DNA of 41,239 nucleotides, from positions 1 to 41,239 of the forward strand of contig JAFXPK010000015.1 of NCBI GenBank assembly GCA_017527905.1, in the 5' to 3' direction. This document shows positions 27,194 to 34,759 of the stretch, piece after piece. The stretch comes from Paludibacteraceae bacterium (GTDB lineage Bacteria > Bacteroidota > Bacteroidia > Bacteroidales > Paludibacteraceae). The translations under genes and the position numbers were made by a program. Positions within the stretch are counted from its first letter, which is position 1. Each line of letters starts with the position of its first letter. The notes under the pieces are model-generated. The model worked only from the letters and a program-made list of their open reading frames with translations. It ran no database searches and was not told the DNA's origin.

Positions 27194-28603
27194 ATGAACG
27201 AGTATAGAGAGATGGAAGTAAAAGATCACGTCCGTTTATGGAATGAATGTCTGGCGGTAATTAAGGATAACATACCGTCTTCTGCTTTTGAGACATGGTT
27301 TAAGCCGATTGTCCCTGAAAGTTGGGAGGATAAGACAATGACCATAACTGTTCCAAGTAATTTTTATGCCGAGTTCTTGGACGAACACTACAGCGACTTG
27401 TTGAAGCAGACCTTCACGAGAGTGATGGGCAGCGGAACGAAGCTTGTCTATAGTATTATCCAGGAGGCTGCTACGCAGACTACGGTGGAGCGGAATAGCG
27501 GGCACGTGATCCCCGTCAAGGAGAATGCTTCTGGCGTAGACTCTTACAATCCATTCCCTGAACGTTCAAACAGAAAACGAATCGAACCTCAATTAAATCC
27601 TCATTACACGTTCGATACCTTCGTGGAGGGCGCTTGCAATAAGCTCGCCCGTTCTGCAGGCTTGGCCATCGCGGAGGCTCCCGGTAAAAACACGTTCAAC
27701 CCAATCTTCATCTATGGTGGGTCGGGCTTGGGCAAGACGCACTTGGCCCAGGCTATCGGTTGGGCTACGTTGGAGAAACACCCGGAGAAGAAGGTTCTTT
27801 ATGTTGACTCTAATAGATTCCAAGCTCAATACACGGAGGCTCACTTGCGTAATTGCGTGAATGATTTCATCGCTTTCTATCAGATGATTGATCTGTTGAT
27901 CGTCGACGATATTCAGTTCTTCGCGGGCAAGACGGGCACGCAGAACATCTTCTTCCAGATATTCAACCAGTTGCAGCTGAACGGCAAACAAATCGTGTTG
28001 GTCGCTGACCAGTCGCCGAAGTTGCTCCAGGGATTGGATGACCGTATGCTGACCCGCTTCCGCTGGGGTTTGAACGCCGAGTTGGAGCAGCCTAGCATGG
28101 AGACCCGCAAGGCGATCCTGAAGTCTAAGGTGAAGACGGATGGTCTCATTATCCCAGACAATGTGTTGGACTACATCGCTGAGCATGTCTCCGATAGTGT
28201 CCGTGAGTTGGAGGGTGTCGTCAATTCGCTTCTTGCGCAGTCGACGTTGACGGACGCTGAGATCAACATGGAACTGGTCAGCAAGGTGGTCAGCTCCTTG
28301 GTCGCCGCTCCGGAAAGGACCGTCACGGTCTCTTCCATCCAGGAGATGGTCTGCAACTACTACGGTTTGGAGCCTCGTATGCTGCAGTCCAATTCCCGCA
28401 AACGTGAGGTCGTGCAAGCCCGTCAGATCGCCATGTTCCTCTCCCGCAAGTACACGAAGGTCTCTTTGTCGAGCATCGGGGAACAGATCGGTAATCGTGA
28501 TCATGCGACCGTCCTTTACGCTTGTAAGGCGATCCAAAATCTGGTCGAGGTGGACAAGGAGGTTCAACGAAGCGTTGAGGCCATCGAATCCTCTTTGAAG
28601 TGA
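27194..28603 (+). CDS. dnaA: Chromosomal replication initiator DnaA
   Basis: DnaA binds origin DnaA boxes, oligomerises with ATP and opens the duplex. The protein has 469 aa. Domain I spans about 1-90 (LWNECLAVIKDNIPSSAFETWFKPI) and is joined by a variable linker to the AAA+ domain that begins near NPHYTFDTFVEGACNKLA. Walker A is GGSGLGKT at 175-182 and Walker B is DLLIVDDIQF. Sensor and arginine-finger motifs follow (DRMLTRFRWGL). Domain IV has the helix-turn-helix signature GEQIGNRDHATVLYACKAI, with R-D-H-A-T near 435-439, which contacts DNA. Length is normal. The start ATG has no Shine-Dalgarno, as expected in Bacteroidota. The next gene has its own promoter. Confidence 0.98.
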   Translation: MNEYREMEVKDHVRLWNECLAVIKDNIPSSAFETWFKPIVPESWEDKTMTITVPSNFYAEFLDEHYSDLLKQTFTRVMGSGTKLVYSIIQEAATQTTVERNSGHVIPVKENASGVDSYNPFPERSNRKRIEPQLNPHYTFDTFVEGACNKLARSAGLAIAEAPGKNTFNPIFIYGGSGLGKTHLAQAIGWATLEKHPEKKVLYVDSNRFQAQYTEAHLRNCVNDFIAFYQMIDLLIVDDIQFFAGKTGTQNIFFQIFNQLQLNGKQIVLVADQSPKLLQGLDDRMLTRFRWGLNAELEQPSMETRKAILKSKVKTDGLIIPDNVLDYIAEHVSDSVRELEGVVNSLLAQSTLTDAEINMELVSKVVSSLVAAPERTVTVSSIQEMVCNYYGLEPRMLQSNSRKREVVQARQIAMFLSRKYTKVSLSSIGEQIGNRDHATVLYACKAIQNLVEVDKEVQRSVEAIESSLK

Positions 28604-28623
28604 TATTTTTTTTCGTATATTTG
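28594..28623 (+). promoter_or_regulatory. Promoter of the PRiA4_ORF3-like gene
   Basis: TTTG at 28594-28597 and TATATTTG at 28616-28623 are separated by 18 bp, an exact match to the Bacteroidota -33/-7 consensus. The -33 element lies inside the end of dnaA. Transcription would start near 28630, 18 nt before the ATG. Confidence 0.7.
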
Positions 28624-28647
28624 CTGAAAATATAATTCGATTAGGAA

Positions 28648-29199
28648 ATGGTTTTTAAGTTTATCCTTTTGTCCGACGAAGTGGACGATTTTTTGAGGGA
28701 AATACACATCGACTCTGATGCGACTTTCCTGGAGTTGAACAACGCTATCCTCGATAGCGTCGGCTATTCGAAGGATCAGATGACCTCCTTCCTGATCTGC
28801 AATGACTATTGGGAGGCAGAACAGGAGATCACTTTGATGGAGATGGACACTTCATCCGAGGTGGACAGCCTGGTCATGGACCGTGTCCGTGTGGAGGAGT
28901 TCGCTTCCGAGGAGGGTCAAAAGCTTCGTTTCATCTTCGACGTGATGAACGAGCGCTCCTTCTATATGGAGCTGAAGGAGGTGAAGACGCGTGAATCTTT
29001 GCCTGCCCCGATCTGCAAACGCTCGAAGGGTAATCCTCCCGCACAAATTCTTGATGGATTGTTCATGGATATCCCGGAAGTCAAGGCGGGCGACCTCGAC
29101 ATGGATGGCTTGAACGATTTCGAGGGAGATGAGGATTTTAACGAAGATGAACTCGATAATCTAAGCATCAACGATAATTATTTCGAGGATCAGATGTGA
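28648..29199 (+). CDS. PRiA4_ORF3-like (IS1096 TnpR-like) family protein
   Basis: The protein has 183 aa. The N-terminal ~130 residues match the plasmid pRiA4b ORF-3-like fold as I know it: KFILLSDEVDDFLREIHIDSDATFLELNNAILDSVGY, with paired acidic/aromatic strands (FLICNDYWEAEQEITLMEM), ending in LRFIFDVMNERSFYMELKEV. The function of this family is unknown; despite the family name there is no sign of an insertion sequence here. The C-terminal 40 residues are strikingly acidic (DMDGLNDFEGDEDFNEDELDN). It sits directly after dnaA in the same direction, with its own strong promoter. Such single-copy housekeeping placement is common in Bacteroidales. The protein is soluble, with no signal peptide. 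Confidence 0.8.
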   Translation: MVFKFILLSDEVDDFLREIHIDSDATFLELNNAILDSVGYSKDQMTSFLICNDYWEAEQEITLMEMDTSSEVDSLVMDRVRVEEFASEEGQKLRFIFDVMNERSFYMELKEVKTRESLPAPICKRSKGNPPAQILDGLFMDIPEVKAGDLDMDGLNDFEGDEDFNEDELDNLSINDNYFEDQM

Positions 29200-29292
29200 T
29201 TTTGTTTACTTGTTTTGTCTGCGATATAGAGAGTTTCTAAGAGTTAATTCTAATTTTGACTGAATATTTTTTTTAGTTGTCCGATAAATGCT

Positions 29293-29300
29293 TATTTTTG
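29293..29300 (+). promoter_or_regulatory. -7 element upstream of the VTC/DUF4956 gene run
   Basis: TATTTTTG matches TAnnTTTG exactly, 31 bp before the first gene of the run. A second match, TAATTTTG, is at 29251-29258. Neither has a well-spaced TTTG upstream, so the exact promoter is uncertain. Confidence 0.45.
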
Positions 29301-29331
29301 GGCATAATTTAATACCATAAAAAAATTGCGT

Positions 29332-29733
29332 ATGAAAAGGTGTTTTTTGGCGATAATCGTTTTGCTCGTCTCTTCTCTTACTGCTTCGCTCAGCGCACAG
29401 AAGAAGGTGAACGGAAAAGTGTTGACTGAGGTGAAGGAATGGCGCATGGAGAATGGTAAGAAGAAACTGGACCACGTCACGAAATATGACGCTCAGGGCA
29501 ATAAGACAGAGGAAAAGGAGTTTACGAAAGTGGGGGATCAAAAATCCCGCGTTGTGTATAAGTACAACGAAAAAGGGAAATGCATCGAGGAACAACACTT
29601 CGACGAATTTAACAAGTTGGAGAAGACGGTACAATTCCAGTACAACGAGTTTGGAAAGAAACAATCTTCCCGCACTCTCTTCCCTAATGGCAAACTGAAG
29701 TCGGAGAAGGTGTACGAGTATATCACAGAATAG
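29332..29733 (+). CDS. Small secreted repeat protein (MORN/YD-like)
   Basis: The protein has 133 aa from the ATG at 29332; an in-frame TTG two codons earlier is less likely. The signal peptide MKRCFLAIIVLLVSSLTASL is cleaved near SAQ. The mature part is built from short beta-hairpin-like repeats, each with a Y-(N/D)-x-x-G-K turn: KYDAQGNKTEEKEF, KYNEKGKCIEEQHF, QYNEFGKKQSSRTL, then FPNGKLKSEKVYEY. This resembles YD-, RHS- or MORN-variant repeat proteins of Bacteroidota, whose function is unknown. The gene ends 6 bp before the VTC-domain gene, so it is probably part of the same transcript and may act in the periplasm with that system. There is no lipobox Cys, so it should be soluble. Confidence 0.75.
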   Translation: MKRCFLAIIVLLVSSLTASLSAQKKVNGKVLTEVKEWRMENGKKKLDHVTKYDAQGNKTEEKEFTKVGDQKSRVVYKYNEKGKCIEEQHFDEFNKLEKTVQFQYNEFGKKQSSRTLFPNGKLKSEKVYEYITE

Positions 29734-29739
29734 GCTGAA

Positions 29740-30498
29740 ATGGAAGACATCGTCGGTATCATAGACAAAAAACTTGCGGCGCTTGACCCAATTACGTTGG
29801 AGGAGATGAGTGGAATCCGTTTGATGAACCGGATCGACACCAAATTCCTTGTCAACGTGAACGACTTGCCAATTTTGTTGGATATGGCGAAGCAGGATTA
29901 CTACGTGCAACGTATCGGCGACCTTCGTAAAGCTTTTTATCGTACCTTGTATTACGATACTCCGGAGGCTACGATGTATGTCGTGCATCATGACGGTAAA
30001 CTCAACCGCCAGAAAATCCGTGTGCGTGAATATGTCGAGTCCAACCTCATGTTCTTGGAGGTCAAGACGAAGAACAACAAGGGAAGAACTTCTAAAAAAC
30101 GTATCACGATCACAGACGAGAATGTGCTGCACAACGAGGAGGCCATTTCTTTCCTTGACGAGAAGTCTAAGTTCAAGATGAGTGAGATCGACTTCCGCCT
30201 GCGGAATAACTTTTTCCGTATCACGTTGGTGAACAAGGAGAAGTCTGAACGCTTGACCATCGATTTCAACATCAATTTCGAGAACTGCGTCACGGGAATA
30301 AAAAATACGATTTCAAAACTCTGCATCGTCGAGGTAAAACAGGACGGCAACGCCCATTCGCATTTCAAGGATTACCTCGCTTCCCTGCGCATTAAGCAGC
30401 GTAGCATCAGCAAATATTGCCTCGGAATGGTGCTCACGGACCCCTCCCTGAAGTATAACCGTTTTAAGGAGAAGGTCAGGTATATCAATAAATTGTAG
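29740..30498 (+). CDS. VTC-domain polyphosphate polymerase family protein
   Basis: The protein has 252 aa, with no signal peptide or membrane segment. It shows the triphosphate-tunnel (VTC) pattern: MNRIDTKFLV near 29-38; FYRTLYYDTPE; a basic strand NRQKIRVREY; LEVKTKNNKGRTSKKR; RLTIDFNINF; and IVEVKQDG followed by SISKYCLGM near the end. These basic and acidic strand residues line the tunnel of yeast Vtc4, which makes polyphosphate from ATP. The catalytic identity here is inferred from the family and is not proven. Yeast Vtc4 carries its own SPX and membrane domains; this protein is the bare catalytic domain, and its immediate neighbour is a DUF4956 membrane protein. A short hairpin (ACGGG/CCCGT, 30499-30514) lies between the two genes. 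Confidence 0.88.
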   Translation: MEDIVGIIDKKLAALDPITLEEMSGIRLMNRIDTKFLVNVNDLPILLDMAKQDYYVQRIGDLRKAFYRTLYYDTPEATMYVVHHDGKLNRQKIRVREYVESNLMFLEVKTKNNKGRTSKKRITITDENVLHNEEAISFLDEKSKFKMSEIDFRLRNNFFRITLVNKEKSERLTIDFNINFENCVTGIKNTISKLCIVEVKQDGNAHSHFKDYLASLRIKQRSISKYCLGMVLTDPSLKYNRFKEKVRYINKL

Positions 30499-30552
30499 AC
30501 GGGTGTTTCCCCGTTTGCCCGAATTTTGAGAATAATAATTAAATAAACAGTT

Positions 30553-31233
30553 ATGGCACTTTTAACAAGTATCAGTGATTTGGCGATTTTCGGAATCCCT
30601 ATCGTGAACCGGGAGGGCTTTTTCGAGTTGTTGCTTCGTTTTGGACTTAACGTCATTGTCACATCTTTAATCATCGTTTGGCTTTATTACAGCAAATCGA
30701 AAAGACGTGATTATGTTTTCACCTTTACATTGATCAGTACGACCGTCTTCCTTCTGATTTTCCTCTTGGGGAGCGAGAAACTGCAGATCGGTTTGGCCTT
30801 GGGCCTCTTCGCCATCTTTGGCATCATCCGTTACCGTACGGATACGGTGCCTATCCGCGAGATGACCTACCTCTTCTTGATCATCGGACTTTCCGTCATC
30901 AATGCGTTGGCAGTCAGTGTAAGCTACGTTGAACTCTTCGCTACGAACTTCCTCTTCGTGTTCATGTCTTGGCTGATGGAGAAGACCCGCATCGTCTCGA
31001 AAAGCTCCTGCAAACTGATTAAGTACGAGAAAATTAATCTGATCACTCCTGATAAGTATGATGAGATGGTGGCCGACATCAAGCAACGTACAGGTCTGAA
31101 TGTTACAAAATGTGAGGTCGGCTATATAGATTTCTTAAAGGATACGGCTCTGATTAAGGTTTATTATGAGTCTAATTCGCAGGAAATCAATACGGTGGAT
31201 CAAATAACAAGGGCTAAGGATTTTAATGGATAA
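30553..31233 (+). CDS. DUF4956 integral membrane protein
   Basis: The protein has 226 aa. About five hydrophobic segments are visible: near 26-46 (ELLLRFGLNVIVTSLIIVWL), 55-73, 77-94, 103-122 and 124-142. A soluble C-terminal domain of roughly 80 residues follows (KYEKINLITPDKYDEMVADI...). The conserved family core is GLFAIFGIIRYRTDTVPIREMTYLF. DUF4956 proteins are recurrent neighbours of VTC-domain proteins in bacteria. A role as the membrane or channel partner for polyphosphate or another polymer is a reasonable but unproven inference. The stop overlaps the next gene's start by 8 bp, so translational coupling is likely. Confidence 0.88.
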   Translation: MALLTSISDLAIFGIPIVNREGFFELLLRFGLNVIVTSLIIVWLYYSKSKRRDYVFTFTLISTTVFLLIFLLGSEKLQIGLALGLFAIFGIIRYRTDTVPIREMTYLFLIIGLSVINALAVSVSYVELFATNFLFVFMSWLMEKTRIVSKSSCKLIKYEKINLITPDKYDEMVADIKQRTGLNVTKCEVGYIDFLKDTALIKVYYESNSQEINTVDQITRAKDFNG

Positions 31234-31927
31234 ATTATCATTCGCTAGTTTTAGATTTCATTGCTTGGTCTTGCTTGTCACCTCTTTCGGTTGCCTTGGC
31301 GTCGCTAGGGCAGGGGGTGACAGGCAGGACTTTACCTCTTCTGTGGACTTCTCTGTCTCAAAACGGGTCTGCAAACGTCTGAATGTGGGGTTGGCGGAGT
31401 CTGTTTCTCTACGGTCCAACTCCACCAAGCTGGATAAGTTCTATACGAAGGCGGGACTCTCCTACAATGTGATCAAGGGTGTTTTGCGTGTCGGTGCGGA
31501 TTATTATTTGATCGGTGCTGCGAATAAGAAGGATGACATCTACTTGAACCATCGCTGTGCGGGTTATTTGAGGGTGAAGAAGGACGTGTCACGCTTCTCT
31601 TTCGGCCTTAAATCCAAATATCAGATTACCTATCGTCCGGAGAAGGCTCAACATAAACAATACAAGGATCTCTGGAGGAACAAACTGTATGTCTCGGCGA
31701 AAATCCCGAAGACCCATTTCTTCCCGACTGTCGCTGCTGAGGCTGTTTACCGAACCAATTATTACAAGGGGAATCGTTTGGAGAAACTGAGATACGAGGC
31801 TGGCGTCAAGTACAAGTTCAACAAGAGTAATTCATTGCAGGCTCTTTTCCGTTATGACGACGGTATGAATGTGGCGAACCCGAAGGATGTATTCGGCGTC
31901 GTGTTGTCCTATAGCTTGGATTTGTGA
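31226..31927 (+). CDS. DUF2490 outer-membrane beta-barrel-like protein
   Basis: The protein has 233 aa. A signal sequence (residues 1-29: a basic start, then FHCLVLLVTSFGCLGVARAGG) is followed by about ten amphipathic strands with alternating polar and aromatic residues, for example DFTSSVDFSVSKRVCKRLNV, LRVGADYYLIG and RFSFGLKSKYQITYRP. It ends VVLSYSLDL. This matches DUF2490, small predicted barrels of unknown role. Its start lies inside the end of the DUF4956 gene and its stop is one base from the next gene's start, so it belongs to the operon. It places an outer-membrane component in the same run as a polymerase domain and two inner-membrane proteins. Confidence 0.82.
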   Translation: MDKLSFASFRFHCLVLLVTSFGCLGVARAGGDRQDFTSSVDFSVSKRVCKRLNVGLAESVSLRSNSTKLDKFYTKAGLSYNVIKGVLRVGADYYLIGAANKKDDIYLNHRCAGYLRVKKDVSRFSFGLKSKYQITYRPEKAQHKQYKDLWRNKLYVSAKIPKTHFFPTVAAEAVYRTNYYKGNRLEKLRYEAGVKYKFNKSNSLQALFRYDDGMNVANPKDVFGVVLSYSLDL

Positions 31928-31928
31928 C

Positions 31929-33785
31929 ATGGGTAAGGAGGCAGGAAATAATACGCAGGTTGTTAGTAGACGGAGGTTGCTGAAGGCTGGAGTTTGGTTC
32001 GCTTTCTTCAATGCCGTCTTTGTTTTTCTTATTTCGCTGAAGTATTTCGTGCAGATCCCCGATGTGATCTGGAGCGAACATACGGTGTACCTGCTCGCGT
32101 ATATTTTAGTCCATTTCGTCTTTATATCCTTCCTTCCGATATTCTTCATCTATCTCCCCGTCACGATTCTCGCTAGGAGCAATCGGACGAGCCTGATTTG
32201 CGCCTCTTTGGTGGCGACCCTCTTCTTGATTATTCTCGCGATGGACGCGTATATATTCTCGCTCTATCGTTTCCATATTAATTCCTACGTCTTGGAACAG
32301 GTGTTCGCTCCTGGAGCGACGCAGGTCTTCGAGTTCACTGTCGCCCAATATTTCATGGTGGGCGGGGTGCTCGTCTTCCTGTTGGCGGTTGAGGTGTTGC
32401 TCTTCAAACTGGCCTTCCGCATCGCGAATAAGATACCAAACTCGGTCATCTACACGTTGATAGTCTTCTTTGGCTTGTTGATCTGCTTCGTTCAGTGCAG
32501 GCATGCTGTGGCGTTCGCCAAGAACGATCGCCAGTTGATCCTTCTGGACCGCTACTTCCCTGCGTGCGTCTCCCTCAATGCGAACTCTTTGCTCTCCGCT
32601 CTGGGACGTGAGGTGGAGCCTACCACCGTCGCTACGGATTATCGTGGCAAAAGCTATTGCTACCCGAAGACTCCATTGTCTCATACCAAGTCGGGCAAGA
32701 ATGTGATTGTCATCGCCTTCGACGCTTGGCGCGCCTCGACGATGGATTCGCTCTGCTCGCCTAATATCTACGAATTCTCGAAGCGCTCCTCCCGCTTCCT
32801 CCGCCATTACAGCGGTAGCAACGGAACGCGCACGGGCGTCTTCTCTATGTTCTACGGATTGCCGGGCGTCTATTGGAAGGACTTCTGCGCTCAGTCCATC
32901 CCTCCTGTCCTCTTCACCACGATGAAGGAGAAAGGATACGATGTCCGTCTCTTCCCGAGCGCTTCCATGCTTAATCCTCCGTTGGACAAGTGCGTCTTTT
33001 CGATGTTCCCGGACCAGTGCGGTTCGGCGCCGGGTCTGAACGCTTGGCAACGTGACGTGAACGTGGCGCAGGCATTCCTTCAGTACTTGAATAGTAGGGG
33101 AGGGGATAGCGCTCCGTTCTTCTCCTTCCTCTTCTTCGATTCGCTGCATAGCATGATCAAACCGGAGGATTACACGGGTCCGTTCCAGCCTTCATGGGAC
33201 TGCGCCCATTACGAGCGTCTCGGCAAGGATGTGGACCCGACGGAGTTCCTGAATCTCTACAAGAACATGGTCTATTATTTGGATTCCCTCGTGGGCGATG
33301 TTCTGAAGACGGTTGAGGCGAAGGGCTTGCTCGATAGCACCGTCATCGTCTTCACGGGCGACCATTCCCAGGAGTTCGACGACTGTCGCCATGCCTTCTG
33401 GGGACACAACGGCAACTATTCCGCGGCCCAAATGCAGGTGCCTATGGTCTACTTCAACGGAACGGATACGGTCGTTTCTGACAGATGGACGGCCCACTAT
33501 GATTTGGTGCCTACGTTGATGCAGGATGTATTTGGCACGACGAACAATAGTTCGGACTACTCCATCGGACAATCTCTCTTCGACACGACCGCCCATCGCG
33601 ATTTCTTGCTGGTGGATAGCTATATCGGGGTCGGCATGATCGACAGCTTGGGCACCATCACCAATGTCTACTATGACGGGGACTATTCCGTCACCGACCG
33701 CAACTTGGACGATCAGTTCGATGTGCCTTTCGACCGGGCTTTGTTCAACCGTGCGGAGGCGCAAATCAAACAGTTCTGGAAGTGA
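31929..33785 (+). CDS. YejM/PbgA-like inner-membrane sulfatase-fold protein
   Basis: The protein has 618 aa from the ATG at 31929, which is 1 bp after the previous stop; the frame opens earlier but the extra residues overlap the DUF2490 gene. Five membrane helices occupy about residues 20-205, then a linker, then an alkaline-phosphatase/sulfatase-fold periplasmic domain from about 240. Key words are KNVIVIAFDAWRASTMDSLC, HYSGSNGTRTGVFSMFYGLPGVYW, FTTMKEKGYDVRLFPSA, FFSFLFFDSLHS, and VFTGDHSQEF...GHNGNYSAAQMQVPMVYFNG. This layout and the S.GN/SN.T..G.F..FYG block match E. coli YejM (PbgA), which senses LPS and controls LpxC stability. Unlike YejM, this copy keeps D-x-W-R-A-S-T and GDHSQEF motifs, so metal-dependent transferase activity (as in LtaS or EptA relatives) is possible. 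It closes the VTC/DUF4956 gene run. Confidence 0.85.
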   Translation: MGKEAGNNTQVVSRRRLLKAGVWFAFFNAVFVFLISLKYFVQIPDVIWSEHTVYLLAYILVHFVFISFLPIFFIYLPVTILARSNRTSLICASLVATLFLIILAMDAYIFSLYRFHINSYVLEQVFAPGATQVFEFTVAQYFMVGGVLVFLLAVEVLLFKLAFRIANKIPNSVIYTLIVFFGLLICFVQCRHAVAFAKNDRQLILLDRYFPACVSLNANSLLSALGREVEPTTVATDYRGKSYCYPKTPLSHTKSGKNVIVIAFDAWRASTMDSLCSPNIYEFSKRSSRFLRHYSGSNGTRTGVFSMFYGLPGVYWKDFCAQSIPPVLFTTMKEKGYDVRLFPSASMLNPPLDKCVFSMFPDQCGSAPGLNAWQRDVNVAQAFLQYLNSRGGDSAPFFSFLFFDSLHSMIKPEDYTGPFQPSWDCAHYERLGKDVDPTEFLNLYKNMVYYLDSLVGDVLKTVEAKGLLDSTVIVFTGDHSQEFDDCRHAFWGHNGNYSAAQMQVPMVYFNGTDTVVSDRWTAHYDLVPTLMQDVFGTTNNSSDYSIGQSLFDTTAHRDFLLVDSYIGVGMIDSLGTITNVYYDGDYSVTDRNLDDQFDVPFDRALFNRAEAQIKQFWK

Positions 33786-33861
33786 CAAATCCCAAGGAAC
33801 ATTGAGGCGTTGGACTACATCCGTTTCGGGGCATCGGGCATTTTTTCCGCTCCCCACAATC

Positions 33862-33886
33862 TTAATTTTTAATTCTTAATTCTTAA
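33862..33886. repeat. AT-rich repeat upstream of the NifU-like gene
   Basis: The bases form overlapping copies of TTAATTCTTAA and TTTTTAATTC. Its complement resembles the repeat at 34679-34710, so the two copies bracket the NifU-like gene in inverted orientation. Confidence 0.6.
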
Positions 33887-33925
33887 CTCTAAAATCGCTT
33901 GTTTTTCTCCCAAAAATTCGCTTTT

Positions 33926-33955
33926 TTTGTGTCCGCAAATTGTGTTTTATTTTAT
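33926..33955 (+). promoter_or_regulatory. Weak candidate promoter of the NifU-like/GGGtGRT operon
   Basis: TTTG at 33926-33929 and TATTTTAT at 33948-33955 are 18 bp apart. The -7 element differs from TAnnTTTG in its last two bases. The start codon is 21 bp downstream. The coding sequences look highly expressed, so a better promoter might have been expected. Confidence 0.35.
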
Positions 33956-33976
33956 TATAACAATAATTAACAGATT

Positions 33977-34678
33977 ATGATTTACACAAAAGAAGTGGAA
34001 CAGATGTGTTCTGTTGCCAAGGGTCCTAACCATGGACCAGCTCCTATCCCTGAGGAAGGGAAATGGATTCAAGCAAAAGAGATCAAGGATATTTCAGGTT
34101 TGACCCATGGTATTGGTTGGTGCGCTCCTCAACAGGGTGCGTGCAAGTTGACCCTGAACGTGAAGAAGGGTGTCATCGAGGAGTGCTTGGTGGAGACCAT
34201 CGGTTGCTCTGGTATGACTCACTCTGCCGCAATGGCTTCTGAGATCCTTCCTGGCAAAACTTTGTTGGAGGCGTTGAACACTGACTTGGTATGTGACGCC
34301 ATCAATACCGCTATGCGTGAGTTGTTCCTCCAAATCGTTTACGGTCGTACGCAGTCTGCTTTCTCTGAGGGTGGTTTGGCTGTCGGCGCAGGTTTGGAAG
34401 ACCTCGGTAAGGGCTTGATCGGTCAAATGGGTACGCTCTATGGAACGAAGGCCAAGGGTACTCGTTACCTCCAATTGACTGAGGGATATATCACGAAGAT
34501 GTTCTTGGACAAGGACGACCAAGTTTGCGGATATGAGTTTGTTCACATGGGCAAGTTCATGGACGCTGTGAAGAAGGGTGTTCCTGCTGACGAGGCTCTC
34601 AAGAGCGTGACTGGCACGTACGGTCGTACGAAGAAGGAAGACGGTGCTGTAAAATCCATCGACCCACGTAAAGAATAA
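33977..34678 (+). CDS. NifU/IscU-like Fe-S scaffold-type protein, partner of GGGtGRT
   Basis: The protein has 233 aa and is soluble. Residues 50-110 look like the NifU/IscU scaffold core: CKLTLNVKKGVIEECLVETI, then GCSGMTHSAAMASEILPGKT. Cys49, Cys56, Cys70 and Cys77 are candidate cluster ligands. The remainder (LFLQIVYGRTQSAFSEGGLA and LGKGLIGQMGTLYGTKAKGT) is specific to the family that accompanies GGGtGRT proteins in anaerobes. The function of the pair is unknown; an iron-sulfur or related redox role is inferred from the scaffold-like core. Codon use is strongly biased to GGT, AAC, AAG and CGT, suggesting high expression, in contrast to the next gene. The natural partner is 499 bp downstream because a four-helix-bundle gene lies between them. 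Confidence 0.8.
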   Translation: MIYTKEVEQMCSVAKGPNHGPAPIPEEGKWIQAKEIKDISGLTHGIGWCAPQQGACKLTLNVKKGVIEECLVETIGCSGMTHSAAMASEILPGKTLLEALNTDLVCDAINTAMRELFLQIVYGRTQSAFSEGGLAVGAGLEDLGKGLIGQMGTLYGTKAKGTRYLQLTEGYITKMFLDKDDQVCGYEFVHMGKFMDAVKKGVPADEALKSVTGTYGRTKKEDGAVKSIDPRKE

Positions 34679-34710
34679 TTAAGAATTTTGAATTAAGAAT
34701 TTTTAATTAG
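34679..34710. repeat. Left AT-rich repeat flanking the four-helix-bundle gene
   Basis: Two overlapping copies of AATTAAGAATTTT occur, starting one base after the stop of the NifU-like gene. The core AATTTTGAATTA is the exact complement of TAATTCAAAATT in the right flank (35141-35152), so the gene between is bounded by short inverted repeats. Confidence 0.65.
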
Positions 34711-34746
34711 TTTCTGTAACATAAATTTTTTATAACATTTTGAATT

Positions 34747-34751
34747 AGGAG
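34747..34751 (+). promoter_or_regulatory. Shine-Dalgarno site for the four-helix-bundle gene
   Basis: AGGAG lies 8 bp before the GTG at 34760. A clear ribosome-binding site of this kind is unusual in this window and supports the GTG start. Confidence 0.6.
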
Positions 34752-34759
34752 TTATTCGG

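Noticed and set aside
27593..28567. A 324-codon minus-strand open frame opposite dnaA, and similar long antisense frames at 25104-25991, 32106-33149 and 33192-33857
   Set aside because: They are mirror images of strongly biased real genes. Their translations are rich in Arg/Asp/Gln/Leu with no domain, as expected for antisense shadows.
28648..29199. PRiA4_ORF3/IS1096-TnpR-like gene as part of an insertion sequence
   Set aside because: No transposase, inverted repeats or target duplication. The family name is historical and the gene has a normal promoter after dnaA.
30499..30514. Hairpin ACGGG/CCCGT after the VTC-domain gene as a terminator
   Set aside because: The stem is only 5 bp and no T-tract follows. 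The downstream genes clearly belong to the same run.
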